From SpSt-28 sp044343155 (GTDB taxonomy: Archaea; Aenigmatarchaeota; Aenigmatarchaeia; CG10238-14; SpSt-28): a DNA stretch of 13,520 nt. The DNA lies in assembly GCA_044343155.1 (NCBI GenBank), contig JAVZSS010000019.1:1-13520 (forward strand), read 5' to 3'. The translations under genes and the position numbers were made by a program. The notes under the pieces were generated by a model. That model ran no database searches and was not told the DNA's origin. It saw nothing but the letters and a program-made list of their open reading frames with translations. The number at the start of each line of letters is the position of its first letter. Position 1 is the stretch's first letter. This document shows, in pieces, positions 13,254-13,520 of this stretch.

Positions 13254-13520
13254 ATGAAAGAAAAGAAAAGCAAATTAGAAGAAGATGTAGAAATTTTTAC
13301 TGAATATGAAAAATTGAAGGATGAAAGACCGCATAGCTTTGATGTAATTGGACATATTGCTATAATCGAAATACCAAACAAAAGTGAAGAAGAAAAAATA
13401 AAAATTGCAAAACTCATAATGAGTTTAAACAAACATATAAAAACTGTTTTAGAAAAAAAATCAGAGAGAAAGGGTATTTATAGAATAAGAGAATATTCTT
13501 TTTTAGCTGGTGAAGAAAAA
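13254..13520 (+). CDS. trm5: tRNA (guanine37-N1)-methyltransferase Trm5, N-terminal part
   Basis: The frame is open from ATG 13254 to the window end (89 codons), so the catalytic SAM-binding domain is not seen. The visible part matches the Trm5 D2 domain: S-F-D-V-I-G-H-I-A-I-I-E-I-P (28-41), the I-K-T-V-L-E-K-K segment (62-69), G-I-Y-R-I-R (74-79) and L-A-G-E (84-87) at the expected spacing. Trm5 adds the N1 methyl group to G37 of tRNAs, preventing frameshifts. Only about 27 residues precede D2, so the separate D1 domain of longer Trm5 forms (such as that of Methanocaldococcus jannaschii) is absent. The related Tyw2/Taw2 enzyme is an alternative, but the S-F-D-V-I-G-H motif favours Trm5. Confidence 0.88.
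   Translation, partial: MKEKKSKLEEDVEIFTEYEKLKDERPHSFDVIGHIAIIEIPNKSEEEKIKIAKLIMSLNKHIKTVLEKKSERKGIYRIREYSFLAGEEK

Noticed and set aside
13229..13432. 67-aa minus-strand frame opposite trm5
   Set aside because: The plus-strand frame matches the Trm5 D2 domain; this one is its shadow and would lie across the dph5 promoter.

Overview
The window is A+T-rich and almost entirely coding. The content is archaeal. There is a diphthine synthase, an archaeal-type tRNA m1G37 methyltransferase, a GspE/TadA/FlaI-type secretion ATPase with a FlaJ/TadC-like platform protein, TATA-like boxes about 25 nt upstream of start codons, and AGGTGA Shine-Dalgarno (SD) sites inside operons. Compact gene order, very low G+C and these particular protein families suggest a small-genome DPANN archaeon (Nanoarchaeota, Woesearchaeota or Pacearchaeota type). 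That placement is an inference. A run of 10 N at 5488-5497 shows this is a draft assembly.

Region 1 (1-10387, all minus strand, transcribed right to left) is a type IV pilus/Tad/archaellum-like machine. The order is: 722-aa assembly ATPase; 623-aa membrane platform with two T2SSF domains; 1172-aa secreted, cysteine-containing multidomain beta protein; then seven small proteins, each with one N-terminal membrane segment (38, 60, 232, 88, 135 and 238 aa, plus one cut by the window edge). Several begin MKG followed by a hydrophobic stretch, as in short prepilin-like signals. The 38-aa gene at 2668-2784 is easily missed.

Region 2 (10416-12500, plus strand, divergent from the ATPase) holds two cytoplasmic coiled-coil proteins, one with a helical-hairpin (UBA-like) N-terminus, followed by two tandem paralogous five-helix membrane proteins. 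They probably work with the machine of region 1, judging only by position and protein type.

Region 3 (12497-13520) is housekeeping. Diphthine synthase (dph5, minus) and the start of trm5 (plus, cut by the window end) diverge from a 28-nt spacer. Both act on translation: EF-2 diphthamide and tRNA m1G37.

Start-site signals divide the minus-strand array into probable transcription units. Genes with no SD but a TATA-like box about 25 nt upstream (10387, 6309/6315, 2446) look like leaderless first genes. Most others carry an SD or overlap the preceding gene. No tRNA, rRNA, CRISPR or insertion sequence was seen, and no stretch above 40 nt lacks a gene.
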